A stretch of DNA of 64,000 nt. Origin: JAAFIW01 sp031414805. GTDB taxonomy: Bacteria; Pseudomonadota; Gammaproteobacteria; Burkholderiales; Burkholderiaceae_C. Positions within the stretch are counted from its first letter, which is position 1, and each line of letters starts with the position of its first letter. This document shows, one piece after another, positions 27,075-35,426 of the stretch. The DNA lies in contig JANOQJ010000021.1 in assembly GCA_031414805.1 (NCBI GenBank), positions 25,590 to 89,589 of the forward strand, read 5' to 3'. The notes under the pieces were generated by a model that did not search any database, was not told where the DNA came from, and was given only the letters and a program-made list of their open reading frames with translations. Made by a program: the position numbers and the translations under genes.

Positions 27075-27895
27075 CCGCACAGCTCCAACAAACCATCGAC
27101 ACCGCCTGGGACAACCGCGCCAACCTATCGCCCGCCAGCGCTCCCAAAGAAGTGGTGGAGGCCGTCGACCATGTGCTGGCCGACCTGAACGCGGGCCGCC
27201 TGCGCGTGGCCACCAGGCAATCGGTAGGCCAATGGACGGTGCACCAATGGATTAAAAAAGCTGTTCTGCTGAGCTTCCGGCTGAAAGACAACCAGATGGT
27301 GCGTGCTGGGGAGCTGGGTTTTTATGACAAGGTGCAAACCAAGTTTGCGCACCTGAGCGAAGGCGAGCTCAAAGCAACAGGCGTGCGCGTCGTGCCGCCT
27401 GCCGTGGCCCGACGTGGCAGCTACATCGCCAAAGGCGCGATTCTCATGCCCAGCTACGTGAACATCGGTGCCTATGTGGACGAAAACACCATGGTCGACA
27501 CCTGGGCCACAGTCGGCTCTTGTGCACAGATCGGCAAAAACGTGCACCTGAGCGGTGGCGTGGGCATTGGCGGTGTGCTGGAGCCTCTGCAGGCCAGCCC
27601 CACCATCATTGAAGACAACTGCTTCATTGGTGCGCGCTCGGAGGTGGTCGAAGGCGTGATCGTGGAAGAAAACTCGGTAATTTCCATGGGCGTGTACATC
27701 GGCCAGAGCACCAAAATCTATGACCGTGCGACAGGCGAAGTCAGCTACGGTCGCGTGCCGGCGGGCTCGGTGGTGGTGGCGGGTAACCTGCCGAGCGCCG
27801 ATGGCAAATACAGCTTGTATTGCGCGGTGATCGTCAAAAAAGTTGATGCGCAGACGCGGGCCAAGACCAGTTTGAATGATTTACTGCGCGACTGA
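27071..27895 (+). CDS. dapD: 2,3,4,5-tetrahydropyridine-2,6-dicarboxylate N-succinyltransferase
   Basis: A 274-residue left-handed beta-helix acyltransferase that succinylates tetrahydrodipicolinate, the step before DapC. Hexapeptide-repeat sequence runs from ~100 to 250 (IAKGAILMPSYVNIGAYV; IGVYIGQ-type turns), after an N-terminal helical domain. The length matches DapD. The start ATG 27071 overlaps the dapC stop, so the two successive pathway enzymes are translationally coupled. Confidence 0.95.
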   Translation: MTAQLQQTIDTAWDNRANLSPASAPKEVVEAVDHVLADLNAGRLRVATRQSVGQWTVHQWIKKAVLLSFRLKDNQMVRAGELGFYDKVQTKFAHLSEGELKATGVRVVPPAVARRGSYIAKGAILMPSYVNIGAYVDENTMVDTWATVGSCAQIGKNVHLSGGVGIGGVLEPLQASPTIIEDNCFIGARSEVVEGVIVEENSVISMGVYIGQSTKIYDRATGEVSYGRVPAGSVVVAGNLPSADGKYSLYCAVIVKKVDAQTRAKTSLNDLLRD

Positions 27896-27952
27896 TGACT
27901 GAATAGTTCAGGATGCGAGCCCCGCTATGAATGTTTTTGATCGGAGAACCAC

Positions 27953-29101
27953 ATGAGCACCATGGAGCGCATCCTGCGCCTGATGAGCGAGAAGAAGGCG
28001 TCTGACGTATACCTGTCGGCGCATTCGCCTGCCCTGATCAAAATCAACGGCCAGTGCATCCCGATCAACAACCAGCCGCTGCCGCCTGATGCGCCCAAAA
28101 AGCTGCTGGCTGAGGTGCTGCCGCCCATGAGCATTGAAGAGCTGGAGGAACTGGGTGAGCTGAACATGGCGTTTGCCATTGAGGGTGTGGGCAATTTCCG
28201 CTTCTCCGGCATGCGCCAGCGCGGCAGCTACGCAGCGGTCATTCGCTACATCACCACCGACATTCCACCGCTGGCCACGCTGAATCTGCCCATGATTCTG
28301 GGTGACCTCATCATGGAAAAACGCGGGCTGATTTTGATGGTGGGTGCGACTGGCGCTGGCAAGAGCACCACGTTGGCCTCCATGATCGACTTTCGAAATG
28401 AGAAGACGACCGGGCACATCCTGACCATTGAAGACCCGATTGAGTTCATCTTCAAGAACAAGCGCTCCCTGATCAACCAGCGCGAGGTGGGACACGACAC
28501 GCAAAGCATGGCAATTGCTCTGAAAAATGCGCTGCGTCAGGCACCCGATGTGATCTTGATTGGCGAGATTCGCGACCGCGAAACCATGTCACATGCCATT
28601 GCTTATGCGCAGTCTGGCCACTTGTGCCTGGCCACCATGCACGCCAACAACAGCTACCAGGCGCTGAACCGGGTGCTCAGCTTTTACCCCGTGGAAGTGC
28701 GCAACACCTTATTGGGTGACCTGGGCTCTGCGCTCAAAGCAATTGTTTCGCAGCGGCTGCTGCGCACCACCACCGGCGGGCGTGTACCGGCTGCCGAGGT
28801 GATGCTGAACACCAAACTGGTCAGCGATATGATCGAAAAAGGTGACTTTACGGGCGTGCAGGAAGCCATGATCAAGTCCATGGCCGAAGGCTCACAAACC
28901 TTCGAACAAGACATCGCGCGCCTGATCACCGAAGGTGTGATTGACCGCAAGGAAGGCATCGCGCATGCCGACTCGCCGACCAACCTGATGTGGCGCCTGG
29001 CCAATGACTTTTCGCAAGCCTCCAAGGCTGCTGCAGCTGCCGAGGCCGAGGTGGATGATGAGCCGTCGTTCACTGAAATGACGCTGGACATCAAATACTG
29101 A
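27953..29101 (+). CDS. pilU: PilT/PilU-type pilus retraction ATPase (PilU-like)
   Basis: A 382-residue hexameric secretion ATPase. Walker A GATGAGKST with K137, Asp box ILTIEDPIEFIF, Walker B LIGEIRDRETM and His box TMHANN. The N-terminal PAS-like domain begins MERILRLMSEKKASDVYLS, and the length and acidic C-terminus fit PilU better than PilT. It would assist PilT in type IV pilus retraction. No other pilus gene is nearby; it sits 58 bp after dapD and 12 bp before dapE, probably in the same operon. Confidence 0.9.
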   Translation: MSTMERILRLMSEKKASDVYLSAHSPALIKINGQCIPINNQPLPPDAPKKLLAEVLPPMSIEELEELGELNMAFAIEGVGNFRFSGMRQRGSYAAVIRYITTDIPPLATLNLPMILGDLIMEKRGLILMVGATGAGKSTTLASMIDFRNEKTTGHILTIEDPIEFIFKNKRSLINQREVGHDTQSMAIALKNALRQAPDVILIGEIRDRETMSHAIAYAQSGHLCLATMHANNSYQALNRVLSFYPVEVRNTLLGDLGSALKAIVSQRLLRTTTGGRVPAAEVMLNTKLVSDMIEKGDFTGVQEAMIKSMAEGSQTFEQDIARLITEGVIDRKEGIAHADSPTNLMWRLANDFSQASKAAAAAEAEVDDEPSFTEMTLDIKY

Positions 29102-29112
29102 CCGCCTGCCCG

Positions 29113-30363
29113 ATGAACGACACCGTGCGCCCAGGCGCAACCCATTCGACGCTTTCCACGCTGCGATTGGCCGAGCAGTTGATCGCCTGCCCCTCAGTCA
29201 CACCCAACGATGCAGGTTGCCAGGCCATCCTGGCGCGGCGCCTGACGGACTTGGGTTTTGTCTGCGAGACGATTTCAAGCGGGCCTGGACAAGCCCGAGT
29301 GACCAACCTGTGGGCTAAATTTAAGCCAAATCAGCCTTCAACCCTTGAAAATACTGCTCAAACAGCTATTGATTTAATAGCAAATCATTCGAAAACTATC
29401 TTCAAAACACTCGTATTTGCAGGCCACACAGACGTGGTGCCCACCGGCCCGCTGACCGCCTGGAGCAGCCCGCCCTTCGTGCCCACACATGCGGACGGCA
29501 AGTTGTTTGGTCGCGGTGCCAGCGACATGAAAACCTCGCTGGCCGCTATGGTGGTAGCGTGCGAGGAGTTTCTGGCCGCCACACCGCAGCCGGCTATTTC
29601 CATTGCCTTTTTGATCACCAGCGACGAAGAAGGCCCCGCAACCGACGGCACCGTGGTCGTATGCCAGGCGCTCACCGCACGCGGCGAAACGCTGGACTGG
29701 TGCATCGTCGGCGAACCGACGTCCATCGAGCGCACCGGCGACATGATCAAGAATGGCCGCCGTGGCACGATGAGCGGCAAGCTCACCGTCAAAGGCATCC
29801 AGGGCCATATCGCCTACCCGCAACTGGCCCGCAACCCCATTCACCAGGCCCTACCCGTGCTGGCCGAGCTCGTGGCCATTCAGTGGGATGCGGGCAATGC
29901 CTACTTCCAGCCCACCAGCTTTCAAATCAGCAACATCCACGCCGGCACCGGAGCCAGCAATGTGATTCCCGGCACCGTGGTGGTCGACTTCAACTTCCGC
30001 TTTTGCACCGAGTCCACCGACGCGAGCCTCAAACAGCGCCTGACGGCCATGCTGGATCAGCACCAACTGGACTACGACTTGAGCTGGACGCTGGGTGGCC
30101 AACCGTTCATCACCACCCCGGGCGCGCTAGTGGCCGCCATTCAACAAGCGATCAAAGATGAGACGGGCATTTCCACGGAACTGTCGACGACAGGCGGCAC
30201 CAGCGACGCCCGCTTCATCGCCAAAATCTGCCCCCAGGTCGTTGAATGCGGCCCGCCGAATGCCTCGATTCACCAAGTGAATGAGCATGTGGTCATGGCG
30301 GACATCGAGCCACTGAAGAATATCTACCGGCGCGTGTTGGAAGGGCTGAACGCCAGCCACTGA
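29113..30363 (+). CDS. dapE: Succinyl-diaminopimelate desuccinylase DapE, with repeat-encoded insertion
   Basis: A 416-residue M20 zinc hydrolase that removes succinate from N-succinyl-LL-diaminopimelate, after DapC. Metal ligands: H105 in FAGHTDVVP, the aspartate in GRGASDMK, the catalytic/metal glutamates in TSDEEGPATDG, and a C-terminal histidine (NASIHQVNEHV). Compared with E. coli DapE as I remember it, about 24 extra residues lie between LWA and LVFAGH (residues ~69-98: KFKPNQPSTLENTAQTAIDL and IANHSK). These are exactly the translation of a family A repeat. The insertion precedes the first metal-binding strand and is probably a surface loop. Confidence 0.92.
   Translation: MNDTVRPGATHSTLSTLRLAEQLIACPSVTPNDAGCQAILARRLTDLGFVCETISSGPGQARVTNLWAKFKPNQPSTLENTAQTAIDLIANHSKTIFKTLVFAGHTDVVPTGPLTAWSSPPFVPTHADGKLFGRGASDMKTSLAAMVVACEEFLAATPQPAISIAFLITSDEEGPATDGTVVVCQALTARGETLDWCIVGEPTSIERTGDMIKNGRRGTMSGKLTVKGIQGHIAYPQLARNPIHQALPVLAELVAIQWDAGNAYFQPTSFQISNIHAGTGASNVIPGTVVVDFNFRFCTESTDASLKQRLTAMLDQHQLDYDLSWTLGGQPFITTPGALVAAIQQAIKDETGISTELSTTGGTSDARFIAKICPQVVECGPPNASIHQVNEHVVMADIEPLKNIYRRVLEGLNASH
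29317..29385 (-). repeat. Family A repeat, full-length, inserted in frame in dapE
   Basis: Read on the minus strand: TTTGCTATTAAATCAATAGC, TGTTTGAGCAGTATTTTCAA, GGGTTGAAGGCTGATTTGGC, TTAAATTT, a complete copy with both arms. On the dapE strand it reads N-T-A-Q-T-A-I-D-L-I-A-N. Confidence 0.9.
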
Positions 30364-30365
30364 AA

Positions 30366-30409
30366 CCGGACATCCCGGATGTCCGATCCCGCCTCCTGAC
30401 TGGCGGGGG
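30366..30409. promoter_or_regulatory. Two adjacent hairpins between dapE and the PspA-type operon
   Basis: CGGACATCCCGGATGTCCG is a near-perfect dyad, followed by CCCGCC, 8 bp, GGCGGG. No T-run follows, so they are weak intrinsic terminators at best. They may end the dapE transcript or act as operators for the operon starting at 30467. Confidence 0.4.
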
Positions 30410-30466
30410 GAATAGCTAGATTTAAGAGGTATTCTTGCGTCAACGTAGCAGCTTAGGAGCGGTTCA

Positions 30467-31150
30467 ATGAAAGGTATGTGGAACGTTTTAGAGCGCGCCG
30501 GGCTTGTGCGCCACGAGGGAGAAGCGCCTTTACCCGCGCCGCATGCTGAAGAAACCGTTGCCCCGGTGGCCAGCGAACCAGTACCCGCTGGTGCTGTAGC
30601 TCCGATCAGCTTCGACGACATGGCACCGGCACCCACCGGGTCGGCCACCTTGTCTCTGGAACAGGTCTACCAGTCTGCTGCCATTGCCGCCGTGCCCTAC
30701 CCGGCCGAGCGCCTGATGCGCTTGCTAGATGGCTTACGTGCGATGGATGAAGGCACACGCCGACAGGCCATTCAAGCCATGGACGCAGCCGATGACACCT
30801 GGAGCATGGATGATCCGATTCGGGACGCGGCAGCGAAAGCGGCTGCCATCGAGTCATATGCGCACACGCTGCGCTCGGAGTTGGCGCAATCCGAGCAAGC
30901 CACCCGCGGCGAAATCGATGAAAAACAGCGGCTGCACAAAGCCTCGGTTGCAGAAATCATGCGCCAGATGAGTGACCTGGAAGGGCTGTTGTCACGCGAG
31001 ATTGCGCGGGGTACACAAGAAACCGCCTCATTGGAATCGGCCCTGCAAGCGCGTATCGCCAGCACCGACCGGGACCTGCGCGACCTGACCCGCTCAGCCA
31101 GCGAATTGAAGTCGCTGGTTGCCCAATTCAAGCCGAACACAACCACCTAA
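30467..31150 (+). CDS. Unknown protein with C-terminal coiled coil, first gene of PspA-type operon
   Basis: A 227-residue soluble protein with no signal peptide and no family I recognise. Residues ~15-65 are Pro/Ala-rich and probably disordered. Residues ~68-130 are helical (LSLEQVYQSAAIAAVPYPAE; LMRLLDGLRAMDEGTRRQAI). The last ~90 residues are a charged coiled coil with repeated Glu/Arg/Leu spacing. The start ATG has TAGGAG 7 nt upstream. It lies 11 bp before the binding-protein gene with a shared direction, so a role as a cytosolic adaptor of this membrane system is a guess. Confidence 0.75.
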   Translation: MKGMWNVLERAGLVRHEGEAPLPAPHAEETVAPVASEPVPAGAVAPISFDDMAPAPTGSATLSLEQVYQSAAIAAVPYPAERLMRLLDGLRAMDEGTRRQAIQAMDAADDTWSMDDPIRDAAAKAAAIESYAHTLRSELAQSEQATRGEIDEKQRLHKASVAEIMRQMSDLEGLLSREIARGTQETASLESALQARIASTDRDLRDLTRSASELKSLVAQFKPNTTT

Positions 31151-31161
31151 GGAGTCAACAC

Positions 31162-32868
31162 ATGGCATACCAAATGACTGGCCTGACCAAGGGCCTTATC
31201 GCAGTCATCTCGCTGGGCCTGATTGGCTCCGTGGGATGGAACTTCTTTCTCAAAGACAAGATGGCTGGCAACAGCAGCGGATCGCAGGCCGCGGCGAACG
31301 CAGTGACCGAAGCCGCGACAGCAGCCGCCAATGCCAAGCCCGCTACCGGTGCGCCCCCACCGAAAGCATCAAAAGCCGCTGCCGGTGGCGCTTTGGGCAG
31401 TGCCGGCAATCCGCTGAAAGTCAGCCTGGTCAGTTTTCACGGCTATGCGCCCGCGCTGGTTGCCAACGGCAACAGCCTGAAAACCCAGCCCGGCTCGATT
31501 TACGCGCAAAAAGGGCTGAATGTGGAGTTCGTTATCAACGATGACATTCCAACGTTAACCACGCTGTTCGAGTCCAAATCGGCGCAATGCGCCTGGCGCA
31601 CTTCGGATTTCTGGGCGCAGGAGCAACCCAACTTGCGCAACGCCGGACACGACGGAAAAGCCGTTGTGATTGTGGACAACACCCAAGGTGCCGATGCCGT
31701 GATTGCGCGTGACCCTGCAGTCAAGAAAATCGAAGACCTGGCTGGTAAAACCGTGGCACTGTTGCAGTACACCCCGTCGCATGGCATGTTGATTGACGCC
31801 ATTGACAACTCGTCGCTCACCGCGCGGGCTAAAAAACAGATCAAACCCATTTTCATCAAAGCCGAAGAAGGCACGGCTGGTGTGCGTGCTGCCTTTGTGG
31901 CGGGCAATGTGGACGCAGCGGTGCTATGGGATCCCGACCTGTCGCTGGCAGTGCGCGATGTCAAGGGCGCCCACATCATCTACTCCACCAAAACCGCTAC
32001 CAACCTGATTTACGACGTGATCGTGTGCGACCAACGCGAGCTGAGCAAACCCGATAACGAGGCGGTTTTCCAGAAGTTCGTGGATGGCTGGCTGGATGGC
32101 GTCACCGCAGCGAAAGCCGCGCCCGATCAGGCAGTAGAGGCCTTGGTCGCCACCAAGGAATACTTCAAACTCCTGGCAAACAAAGAAGGCAAGCCCTTCG
32201 TCAAGGGTTTGTTTGGCAACCTGTTGTGGACTGACCTGTCCGATAACGCCCGTGCTTTGGGTCTGGCGGGGGGCGTGAACCACTACGAGCGTGTTTTTGC
32301 ACGCTTTGACCAGATTTACCGTGCGGAAGGGTCGCTGGCCAACCCCAAGTCACCGGTCATCGCACCCCAAGACAGCTTTGACTACCGTTTCATCAAAGCG
32401 GCTTTGCAGCGCAACACCCAGGCCCAGGCCAGCGCCGCCAAGCCGCTGGAAACCTTCACGGAGCAAGGCCGCGCAGCGGCCCTGGCTCAACCTGCTGTAG
32501 TCACGAAACCGGTTTCGGTTAGCTTTCCATCCGGGTCTGCCGAGTTGTCCAAACGGGCGCAGGCGGTGGTGGACAAGGAAATGGTGCCGTTCATTGAAAA
32601 CAACGGCAATGCCTACTTCGAGCTTAGCGGTAACACCGACTCGGTCGGCTCGGCAGCGGCCAATGAAGCTTTGTCGCAAGCCCGTGCCAAAGCAGTGGCC
32701 AGTTACCTGGAAAAGCAGTGGGAAATCCCTCGCTCGCGCCTGCGGGTAGCGGGCTATGGCTCGACACGTCCGCTGTGTGATGAAAGCAAACCGGCGGCCT
32801 CCGAAATGAGCATTGAGGATTGTCGCGGCTTGAATCGCTCGACCCGCCTGGCCGTGTTTGCCAAGTGA
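31162..32868 (+). CDS. ABC-importer substrate-binding protein fused to an OmpA domain
   Basis: A 568-residue protein: an N-terminal membrane anchor (~7-28, KGLIAVISLGLIGSVGWNFF), an Ala-rich linker, an SsuA/TauA/NMT1-like binding domain (~75-400; LEDLAGKTVALLQ-type strand, GNVDAAVLWDPDL) and a C-terminal OmpA peptidoglycan-binding domain (~448-568; SFPSGSAELSKRAQ, LSGNTDSVGSAAANE, RLRVAGYGSTRP). It should be held in the inner membrane and bind peptidoglycan with its far end, so it could tether its ABC complex to the wall. The ligand is unknown; SsuA/NMT1 homology suggests a small organic molecule, but this might not be an importer at all. RBS AAGGAG; it overlaps the permease start as GTGA. 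Confidence 0.88.
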   Translation: MAYQMTGLTKGLIAVISLGLIGSVGWNFFLKDKMAGNSSGSQAAANAVTEAATAAANAKPATGAPPPKASKAAAGGALGSAGNPLKVSLVSFHGYAPALVANGNSLKTQPGSIYAQKGLNVEFVINDDIPTLTTLFESKSAQCAWRTSDFWAQEQPNLRNAGHDGKAVVIVDNTQGADAVIARDPAVKKIEDLAGKTVALLQYTPSHGMLIDAIDNSSLTARAKKQIKPIFIKAEEGTAGVRAAFVAGNVDAAVLWDPDLSLAVRDVKGAHIIYSTKTATNLIYDVIVCDQRELSKPDNEAVFQKFVDGWLDGVTAAKAAPDQAVEALVATKEYFKLLANKEGKPFVKGLFGNLLWTDLSDNARALGLAGGVNHYERVFARFDQIYRAEGSLANPKSPVIAPQDSFDYRFIKAALQRNTQAQASAAKPLETFTEQGRAAALAQPAVVTKPVSVSFPSGSAELSKRAQAVVDKEMVPFIENNGNAYFELSGNTDSVGSAAANEALSQARAKAVASYLEKQWEIPRSRLRVAGYGSTRPLCDESKPAASEMSIEDCRGLNRSTRLAVFAK

Positions 32869-33659
32869 AGCACTTCTGGAACCCCTACCGGACGCTGGAG
32901 CCCAAGCAGATTCGGCTATTGGGGCTGGGTAGCGTGTTGGTGGTGCTGGTTTTCTGGGCTGCATTGGCCGCTTCGGGATTGCTCAGCAAAAACCAATTGC
33001 CCTCGCCGTGGGCGGTTGCGCAGGCGATGGGTTACCTAGCCTGGTATGAAGGTAACAGCCAATTGGCCGTGGCCACGCTGTGGTCGGTTGGCCGGGTGGC
33101 CGTCGCCTCGCTGCTGGTGATTGTGATTGGCATTCCGCTGGGCGTGCTGATGGGTGCTTCGCCCAAACTCAATGCGGTTTTTTCACCGCTGATCGACCCC
33201 TTCCGTTCAGCACCCGTGGCGGCGCTGTTGCCCATCATGGTGATGTGGTTTGGGATTGGCGAATTCATGAAAATCTCGTTTCTATTTATAGGCTCTATCG
33301 TTTACCTGGTTCCGCTGGTGCGCGACGCCATTCGCTCCGTGCCCGAGGGCTACCTGACCAGTGCGCAGGACATTGGCGCCACGCAATGGGAGTGCATCAC
33401 CAAGGTGTTGCTGCCACTGGCGATGCCCCGCATCATGGATGCGGTGATCGTGGGTGTATCCGTCAGCTGGACGTACATCACCGTGGCCGAGTACGTGAAC
33501 GCGCAGGAAGGCCTGGGCCAGTTGATTTCCAATGCGCGGCGGCTGAGTGCTATGGATCAGGTGTTTGCCGGCATCATCGTCATCATCGGGGTGGCGCTGC
33601 TGACCTATCAGGCCCTGATGTGGCTCAAACGCAGGCTGTACCGCTGGGAGACTGCATGA
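32865..33659 (+). CDS. ABC transporter permease, SsuC/TauC type
   Basis: A 264-residue inner-membrane permease with about six membrane segments and the BPD_transp_1 coupling motif region (RDAIRSVPEGYLTSAQDIGA, then TQWECITKVLLP). The start is GTG 32865 (VKHFWNPYRTLEP), overlapping the binding-protein stop; longer readings overlap the OmpA domain. It is the sole permease gene, so a homodimer is expected, paired with the ATPase immediately downstream. Confidence 0.9.
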   Translation: MKHFWNPYRTLEPKQIRLLGLGSVLVVLVFWAALAASGLLSKNQLPSPWAVAQAMGYLAWYEGNSQLAVATLWSVGRVAVASLLVIVIGIPLGVLMGASPKLNAVFSPLIDPFRSAPVAALLPIMVMWFGIGEFMKISFLFIGSIVYLVPLVRDAIRSVPEGYLTSAQDIGATQWECITKVLLPLAMPRIMDAVIVGVSVSWTYITVAEYVNAQEGLGQLISNARRLSAMDQVFAGIIVIIGVALLTYQALMWLKRRLYRWETA

Positions 33660-34504
33660 GCACCTCAGCTGCGCCATCGACACCCGCCGTGCCGCTGGTC
33701 TGTGCCACCGACATCGTGCAGGAGTACTCGCTGCCTGATGGCGGGATCTTGCGTGTGCTGGACAACATTGACGTGACCTTTGAGCGGCCTTCCATCAACA
33801 TGCTGCTCGGCCCCTCAGGCTGTGGCAAATCCACCTTGCTGCGCATGATGGGTGGCGTGCGTCCCTGGAACGTGAAAACACCCACATCGGGCACAGTGCT
33901 GATCGAAGGACAAGCCTGTACCGGGCAGCATCCCGATGCGGTGATGGTGTTTCAGCACTACGCCAACCGCCCGGATCTGACGGTCTGGGAAAACGTGATG
34001 TACCCCTTCCGGTTTGCCGAATGGAAGCGCCGGGTCACGCAGGCCGATGCACGCCAGCGGGTCGACGAGATGCTGGCCGAAGTCGGCTTGAGTGATAAGC
34101 GGGACCAGTACCCCTCGCAGTTGTCGGGCGGACAAAATCAACGGGTTGCGCTGGCGCGTGCCCTGGTGCTGCGCCCCAAGGTGTTGTTGATGGATGAGCC
34201 CTTCGGCGCGCTGGATGCGCAGACGCGCGCCACCATGCAGAGCTTGCTCACCCGGCTGAACAAGGCGCATCCCTGCCTGATTGTGTTCGTCACGCACGAT
34301 GTCACCGAGGCATTGCTGTTGGGCAATCGCGTGATCGTTCTGTCCACGCAGCCGGCCCGCATCATTGATGATTTTGATATTTACGAGCCCATGCCCAGAA
34401 GCCACGAATGGCTGACGGGTTCCGCAGGCCGGGCGCTGCATGACCGCGTCGTGGGTCACCTGCGTGCCACCGGCGGCGGCGGCAACGTTCGGGTCAGCGT
34501 GTGA
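33656..34504 (+). CDS. ABC transporter ATP-binding protein, SsuB/TauB type
   Basis: A 282-residue ATPase: Walker A LGPSGCGKST, Q-loop VFQHYANRPDL, signature LSGGQNQRVALARAL, Walker B VLLMDEPFGALD and H-loop VFVTHDVTEALLLG. The start ATG overlaps the permease stop (ATGA) and the next gene overlaps its own stop (GTGA), so binding protein, permease, ATPase and membrane protein are translated as a chain. The C-terminal ~40 residues (HEWLTGSAGRALHDRVVGHL) extend past the core. Confidence 0.92.
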   Translation: MSTSAAPSTPAVPLVCATDIVQEYSLPDGGILRVLDNIDVTFERPSINMLLGPSGCGKSTLLRMMGGVRPWNVKTPTSGTVLIEGQACTGQHPDAVMVFQHYANRPDLTVWENVMYPFRFAEWKRRVTQADARQRVDEMLAEVGLSDKRDQYPSQLSGGQNQRVALARALVLRPKVLLMDEPFGALDAQTRATMQSLLTRLNKAHPCLIVFVTHDVTEALLLGNRVIVLSTQPARIIDDFDIYEPMPRSHEWLTGSAGRALHDRVVGHLRATGGGGNVRVSV

Positions 34505-35379
34505 GCACCAAGCCCAGTTATTGGCAGTCCTTCTTGTTTCACCCTGCCAACCAGGCGTTGGTGATGGGCGGTACGGCCATGGGCGTGTTGGCGTCGCTGC
34601 CATACGGTTGGAGCGCGCTGGGCTTGACGGGGCTGGGCATTTTGGCGTTGCAGGTAATTGGCCTGGCCATCGTGCCCAGCCTGCCCAGTTTTCGCAAAAC
34701 AGTGGACGATCGCCTGCGCCGCAGCGCGCGCGAGCAGCGACGAAAACGCCTGATTGAAGAAATCAAGGCGCAGGGCGGCTCTCCCTATGCGAACACCTAC
34801 AACCAGATGAATGAGCGGGTCCAGGCTTTGTATCGCACCGCATCAGACGCTCACTCAAGTTTGTCCACCCGCGAGGTGGAGCAGCTGGACGACCTGGTGG
34901 TCAGCTACCTGGCGATGTGCCTCAGCGATACAGCCATGAAACCGCAAGAAGGCAATGATGTAGCGTCGGTGGCAACCCGTAAGTTGCAAGGCCTGAACCA
35001 GGCGTTGCAAAAAAACGGCTTGCACGAGGCCGAGCAGGAGCAACTCAAGCGAGCCAAGCTGGAATACGAAGAGGTGCTCGCGCGCCAAGCCCGCATGTCG
35101 TCGCGGCGCAGCTTGCTGGAAGCCAGCCTGCTGTCCATGCCGGTGCGGGTTGAAGAGGTCTACCAGATGGTGGTGGCATCGCCCGGCGCGGGCGACCTGG
35201 GTGCGCTGCTGGAGGAATCGGTTGCCAAATTGCGTGCCGCAGAAGAGGTCAGCCTGGATGTCGATGCGGTATTTCGCATGAACGCCACACCCAGCCTGCC
35301 GGTTGCCCGCGCACCTGCAGAATCTGCCTCAAGAGCCCAGCGGGCTGTCGAAACGACTGCCACACAGCGGCGTCAATAA
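34501..35379 (+). CDS. Two-TM membrane protein with cytosolic helical domain, unknown
   Basis: A 292-residue protein that I do not recognise. Two membrane segments lie near the N-terminus (ALVMGGTAMGVLASLPY; LGLTGLGILALQVIGLAIV), followed by a basic stretch (RRSAREQRRKRLIEEI) and ~200 residues of helical, coiled-coil-prone sequence, ending in an Ala/Arg/Thr tail. It starts with GTG overlapping the ATPase gene's stop. By position it is the membrane adaptor between the ABC complex and the PspA and AAA+ proteins encoded next (inference). Confidence 0.78.
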   Translation: MSTKPSYWQSFLFHPANQALVMGGTAMGVLASLPYGWSALGLTGLGILALQVIGLAIVPSLPSFRKTVDDRLRRSAREQRRKRLIEEIKAQGGSPYANTYNQMNERVQALYRTASDAHSSLSTREVEQLDDLVVSYLAMCLSDTAMKPQEGNDVASVATRKLQGLNQALQKNGLHEAEQEQLKRAKLEYEEVLARQARMSSRRSLLEASLLSMPVRVEEVYQMVVASPGAGDLGALLEESVAKLRAAEEVSLDVDAVFRMNATPSLPVARAPAESASRAQRAVETTATQRRQ

Positions 35380-35426
35380 TCCGGAAAAATGATCGCTTCA
35401 ACCAACGCAAGAGAAAAGGAAAAATC

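Noticed and set aside
30390..30430. Possible sigma-54 (-24/-12) promoter upstream of the PspA-type operon
   Set aside because: TGGC...GC elements are present but with 11 rather than 10 bp between GG and GC, and no pspF-like activator gene is near.
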